Source of the DNA: Sulfurimonas sp. UBA6014
Lineage (GTDB): Bacteria > Campylobacterota > Campylobacteria > Campylobacterales > Sulfurimonadaceae
Length of the DNA: 9,576 nt
Direction: 5' to 3'
Assembly: GCA_002428085.1 (NCBI GenBank)
Contig: DJAA01000025.1
Location: 20,205-29,780, forward strand
Shown: one piece after another, positions 8,192-9,576 of the stretch
How the letters are laid out: each line of letters opens with the position of its first letter
How positions within the stretch are numbered: position 1 is the stretch's first letter
The notes under the pieces: generated by a model
What the model was told of the DNA's origin: nothing
What the model saw: the letters and a program-made list of their open reading frames with translations, nothing else
Database searches by the model: none
Translations under genes and position numbers: made by a program

Positions 8192-8220
8192 GAGCCCTGA
8201 TTTTGGGTGCTCTTTTTTTT
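8192..8220 (+). terminator. Intrinsic terminator or leader attenuator upstream of the antitoxin
   Basis: GAGCCC (8192-8197) pairs with GGGTGCTC (8205-8212), with one bulged T at 8208, giving a G/C-rich stem and a 7-nt loop, followed directly by eight T residues (8213-8220). This is the canonical intrinsic terminator layout. It lies about 20 nt after the expected transcription start and just before the antitoxin ribosome binding site. It could attenuate the unit, or be left over from an earlier upstream gene. Confidence 0.65.
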
Positions 8221-8244
8221 GTATTAACAATCCCCAAGGAGGAT
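8221..8244 (+). repeat. Leader direct repeat, copy 1 (antitoxin ribosome binding site)
   Basis: GTATTAA, one extra C, then AATCCCCAAGGAGGAT (8229-8244), with a perfect Shine-Dalgarno AAGGAGG at 8236-8242, 5 nt before the antitoxin ATG. The 16-nt block is identical to that before the surface-protein gene (8755-8770). The block is itself nearly self-complementary (ATCC...GGAT), so the ribosome site could fold into a small hairpin. Confidence 0.8.
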
Positions 8245-8247
8245 AAA

Positions 8248-8478
8248 ATGAAAATCGTCCTGTTAGAAATCGAAGATAGCAAGTTTGAGCAGTTTATGAC
8301 GATGATAAATTTATTGCGAAGTGATGTCGTGAAAAATTTTGAAGTAAAGAAAAAAGAAGACGATGAGGCAATCGATGAACAGCATTGCTTGGAAGTATTG
8401 GATAAAGTTAATCGAAAAGATCATATAAGTATGAGAAAAGTCTCATCCGATGAACTTTTTAAAGAGTTGGGTATTTGA
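8248..8478 (+). CDS. Putative antitoxin of a RelE/YafQ-type toxin-antitoxin module
   Basis: A 76-aa acidic/charged protein (MKIVLLEIEDSKFEQFM...) directly before a RelE-family toxin gene, the standard gene order of type II modules. I do not recognise its family with confidence. The N-terminal part predicts a short strand and helix; the middle is rich in Lys/Glu/Asp (KKKEDDEAIDEQ); the end SSDELFKELGI resembles the short helical tails antitoxins wrap around RelE toxins. The frame is open upstream to 8203, but the perfect Shine-Dalgarno AAGGAGG 5 nt before the ATG at 8248 decides the start. Its TGA stop (8476-8478) lies 2 nt before the toxin ATG. The call rests mainly on the neighbour. Confidence 0.75.
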   Translation: MKIVLLEIEDSKFEQFMTMINLLRSDVVKNFEVKKKEDDEAIDEQHCLEVLDKVNRKDHISMRKVSSDELFKELGI

Positions 8479-8480
8479 GA

Positions 8481-8754
8481 ATGTTTGAGATTATTAGGGA
8501 TGATCGATTTATAAAAACAGCAAAAAAGTTTTTGAAGAAGCATCCAGATTTAGTCGATAAATTCAAACAAACAGTTAAAAAGCTTGAAAACGATCCGTTT
8601 GAGCCTTCATTGAAATTGCACAAACTTCAAGGCAATTTAGAGAAGTTTCATGCGGTTCGTTTGACCTAATGAATATCGAATAGTGTTGATTTTAGTAATT
8701 GTCGATGAGCAAATTATTCTCGTCGACATCGGCACACACGGTGATGTGTATTAA
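8481..8754 (+). pseudogene. RelE/YafQ-family mRNA interferase toxin, split by a 1-nt frameshift
   Basis: The first part reads MFEIIRDDRFIKTAKKFLKK... to HKLQGNLEKFHAVRLT and stops at TAA 8667-8669, giving only about 62 aa, whereas RelE/YafQ toxins have about 85-95. Skipping T8667 restores the family's C-terminus from 8668 in the next frame: N-EYRIVLILVIVDEQIILVDIG-THGDVY, ending at TAA 8752-8754 (about 90 aa in total). The EYRI and THGDVY segments correspond to the conserved DYRI and THDEVY region of the ribosome-dependent RNase fold, so the short product should be inactive. Cause: a real one-base insertion or a sequencing error; no obvious programmed slip site. A TTG start at 8475 overlapping the antitoxin stop has better Shine-Dalgarno spacing (AAAGAG at 8461-8466), but homologous proteins start like the ATG at 8481. 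Confidence 0.88.
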
Positions 8755-8770
8755 AATCCCCAAGGAGGAT
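8748..8770 (+). repeat. Leader direct repeat, copy 2 (surface-protein ribosome binding site)
   Basis: GTATTAA followed by AATCCCCAAGGAGGAT (8755-8770), with Shine-Dalgarno AAGGAGG at 8762-8768, 5 nt before the surface-protein ATG. It matches copy 1 except for one missing base. GTATTAA here includes the last Tyr codon and stop of the original toxin frame, so the toxin end and the next gene's leader are fused. Confidence 0.8.
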
Positions 8771-8773
8771 GAG

Positions 8774-9576
8774 ATGAAGACCTTTAAACTTTCCGTCATT
8801 GCGAGGAATAAAATGACGTGGCAATCCAATGCTTTCAAAACTGTTTCGCGGATATTTGCCGTTTTTGGACTGGTGATGATGTTTGCTGTTTCAGGCTTAA
8901 GTGATACCGAGCCAAACAATAGCTGTACAGAGCAAGAGCTAATTTCTGAACTCAATGGAATCTCAACCACAACTTCTCATACTGAGTCTGGCACGACTTC
9001 AGCTTCAGACGTAGCTGATTACTACTACTTTAAACCTGGAGTAGCAGGGACATTGGATCTTCATTTTACAGCAGCACCCGATACAGTAAGACTGTTTGTT
9101 AGTACTTCTTCTTGTGGCAGTGGCGAGATTGATTCAGGACATACTGACTATACCGGTTCTTTTGCAGTCGCCGATACAGAAACAGTTTATATTAGAGTGC
9201 AAAGAAATAAAACTAGAACTTATAATCTGGCTATGACATTTACCCCCTCAAATACTTCCCCAACCGCCTCCGTCACATCAGCTCTAGATGTCAGTGCAGG
9301 TGGTGGAAACAGCTATACGGTTCGTGTCACCTATACCGATACCGACGGCACCATCAGCGCAGCGTCTATCGGCAACAATGACCTCTCTATCTCAGGACTT
9401 AGCCTTACTAATGCAACCATTGTATCAGGTTCTGGTACCGCGACCACGGTGGTAGACTATACTTTCACACCACCCGGAGGCACTTGGGATTCTGGTGATA
9501 ACAACAGCTACACGATAACTCTGGGAGCTGGACCGGTTACGGATAGTGCCAGTGCATCTGTAGCATCTCTTGGAGG
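8774..9576 (+). CDS. Exported surface protein with PPC-like domain and Ig-like repeats (3' end outside window)
   Basis: Open to the window end, 267 codons visible. An unusually long N-terminal region (1-26) precedes a hydrophobic signal segment (about 27-42, IFAVFGLVMMFAVSGL), with likely cleavage near 40-44. Residues 44-157 resemble a bacterial pre-peptidase C-terminal (PPC) domain: TEPNNSC, then DVADYYYFKPGVAGTLDLHF (D82-YYYF) and a YIRVQRN...YNLAMTF strand end. From about 162 (SPTASVTSALDVSAGGGNSY) an all-beta, Thr/Ser/Gly-rich Ig-like region starts, typical of large adhesins or secreted repeat proteins. Start: ATG 5 nt after a perfect AAGGAGG; Met14 and Met35 are weaker alternatives. It follows the broken toxin by 19 nt, so is probably cotranscribed with that module. 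GC reaches about 55% in the Ig-like part, suggesting a different origin. Substrate and function are unknown. Confidence 0.85.
   Translation, partial: MKTFKLSVIARNKMTWQSNAFKTVSRIFAVFGLVMMFAVSGLSDTEPNNSCTEQELISELNGISTTTSHTESGTTSASDVADYYYFKPGVAGTLDLHFTAAPDTVRLFVSTSSCGSGEIDSGHTDYTGSFAVADTETVYIRVQRNKTRTYNLAMTFTPSNTSPTASVTSALDVSAGGGNSYTVRVTYTDTDGTISAASIGNNDLSISGLSLTNATIVSGSGTATTVVDYTFTPPGGTWDSGDNNSYTITLGAGPVTDSASASVASLG
8793..8828. repeat. REP-like palindromic repeat inside the surface-protein coding start
   Basis: The sequence begins CCGTCATTGCGAGG and ends GTGGCAATCCA. Inner arms CGTCATT (8794-8800) and AATGACG (8812-8818) are perfectly inverted; ATTGC (8798-8802) and GCAAT (8821-8825) form a second, alternative pair. 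This matches, from memory, a dispersed palindromic repeat family (GTCATTGCGAGG...GCAATCC) seen in many bacterial genomes. It is read in frame as residues 7-18 of the surface protein (SVIARNKMTWQS), a peptide typical of such repeats when translated. Confidence 0.75.

Larger units (their letters stand above)
7989..8247. other. A/T-rich intergenic region between fliW and the toxin-antitoxin module
   Basis: No gene is visible on either strand in these 259 nt. The first half (7995-8125) is A/T-rich and holds a TGTAATTTACA palindrome at 8056-8066 whose role is unknown. The second half carries a promoter, a terminator-like hairpin and a strong Shine-Dalgarno for the antitoxin, all entered separately. 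The region marks the step from the conserved fliW block to the accessory genes. Confidence 0.7.

Noticed and set aside
8203..8247. Upstream extension of the antitoxin frame to a Met/ATG-like start within the terminator hairpin region.
   Set aside because: The perfect AAGGAGG 5 nt before the ATG at 8248 fixes the start; the extension would translate the hairpin and T tract.
8170..8247. Riboswitch (for example c-di-GMP type) in the antitoxin leader.
   Set aside because: The leader is only about 50-75 nt and shows none of the conserved aptamer core sequences that I know; a simple terminator hairpin accounts for the structure.
8701..8727. Strong inverted repeat GTCGATGAG ... CTCGTCGAC resembling a regulatory hairpin or attachment site.
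   Set aside because: It lies inside the restored toxin reading frame and encodes VDEQIILVD, so coding constraint explains it well enough.
8221..8770. Integron-type gene cassette with attC sites around the toxin-antitoxin module.
   Set aside because: No attC-like long imperfect palindrome with the conserved core ends is visible, and the leader repeats are short and contain only a ribosome site; no integrase is in the window.
8692..8970. Open frame of 92 codons on the - strand.
   Set aside because: It is antisense to the toxin end and the start of the surface protein, has no recognisable product, and both sense genes have clear family matches and ribosome sites.

Overview
The window looks like a chromosomal segment of a Campylobacterota (epsilonproteobacterial) species, plausibly a sulfur-oxidising Sulfurimonas-like organism. 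The grounds are low-GC coding sequence, an A/T-rich promoter style, and a bamD-lon pair divergent from fliW, an arrangement I recall from Campylobacter. The genus-level guess is inference from family content; nothing here is a strict taxonomic marker.

Left part (1-4283, + strand): a three-gene signalling operon. It holds the 3' end of an acidic protein with a C-terminal Hpt-like four-helix domain that lacks the phospho-accepting histidine, a 1076-residue membrane hybrid histidine kinase with a periplasmic NIT-type sensor and three receiver-like domains (only the middle one with a complete active site), and a 125-residue single-domain response regulator. The genes are 9 nt apart, and each upstream stop codon lies inside the next Shine-Dalgarno sequence.

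Middle part (4280-7988): the housekeeping block. The ATP-dependent protease gene lon and the outer-membrane assembly lipoprotein gene bamD form an operon on the - strand. Divergent from them is fliW, the flagellin-binding CsrA antagonist. lon and the response regulator meet tail to tail and share 4 bp. The bamD-fliW gap carries a perfect 12-bp palindrome between candidate promoters.

Right part (7989-9576): an accessory region. A promoter with a perfect TATAAT box and a short leader ending in an intrinsic-terminator-like hairpin precedes a RelE/YafQ-type toxin-antitoxin module. The toxin gene is broken by a 1-nt frameshift, and its missing conserved C-terminus is readable in the next frame. 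Directly after it starts a large exported protein gene (PPC-like domain, then Ig-like repeats, running off the window). Its leader repeats the antitoxin leader almost exactly, including an identical 16-nt block with the Shine-Dalgarno. Its signal-peptide region contains an in-frame palindromic repeat of the GTCATTGCGAGG...GCAATCC kind. GC content rises to about 55% in the Ig-like part, against 28% in a sampled line of fliW.

I see no convincing wholly new defence or metabolic system. The most informative features are the decayed toxin cassette between duplicated leaders, the repeat recruited into a signal peptide, and a phosphorelay operon with several deliberately or secondarily inactivated phospho-sites.
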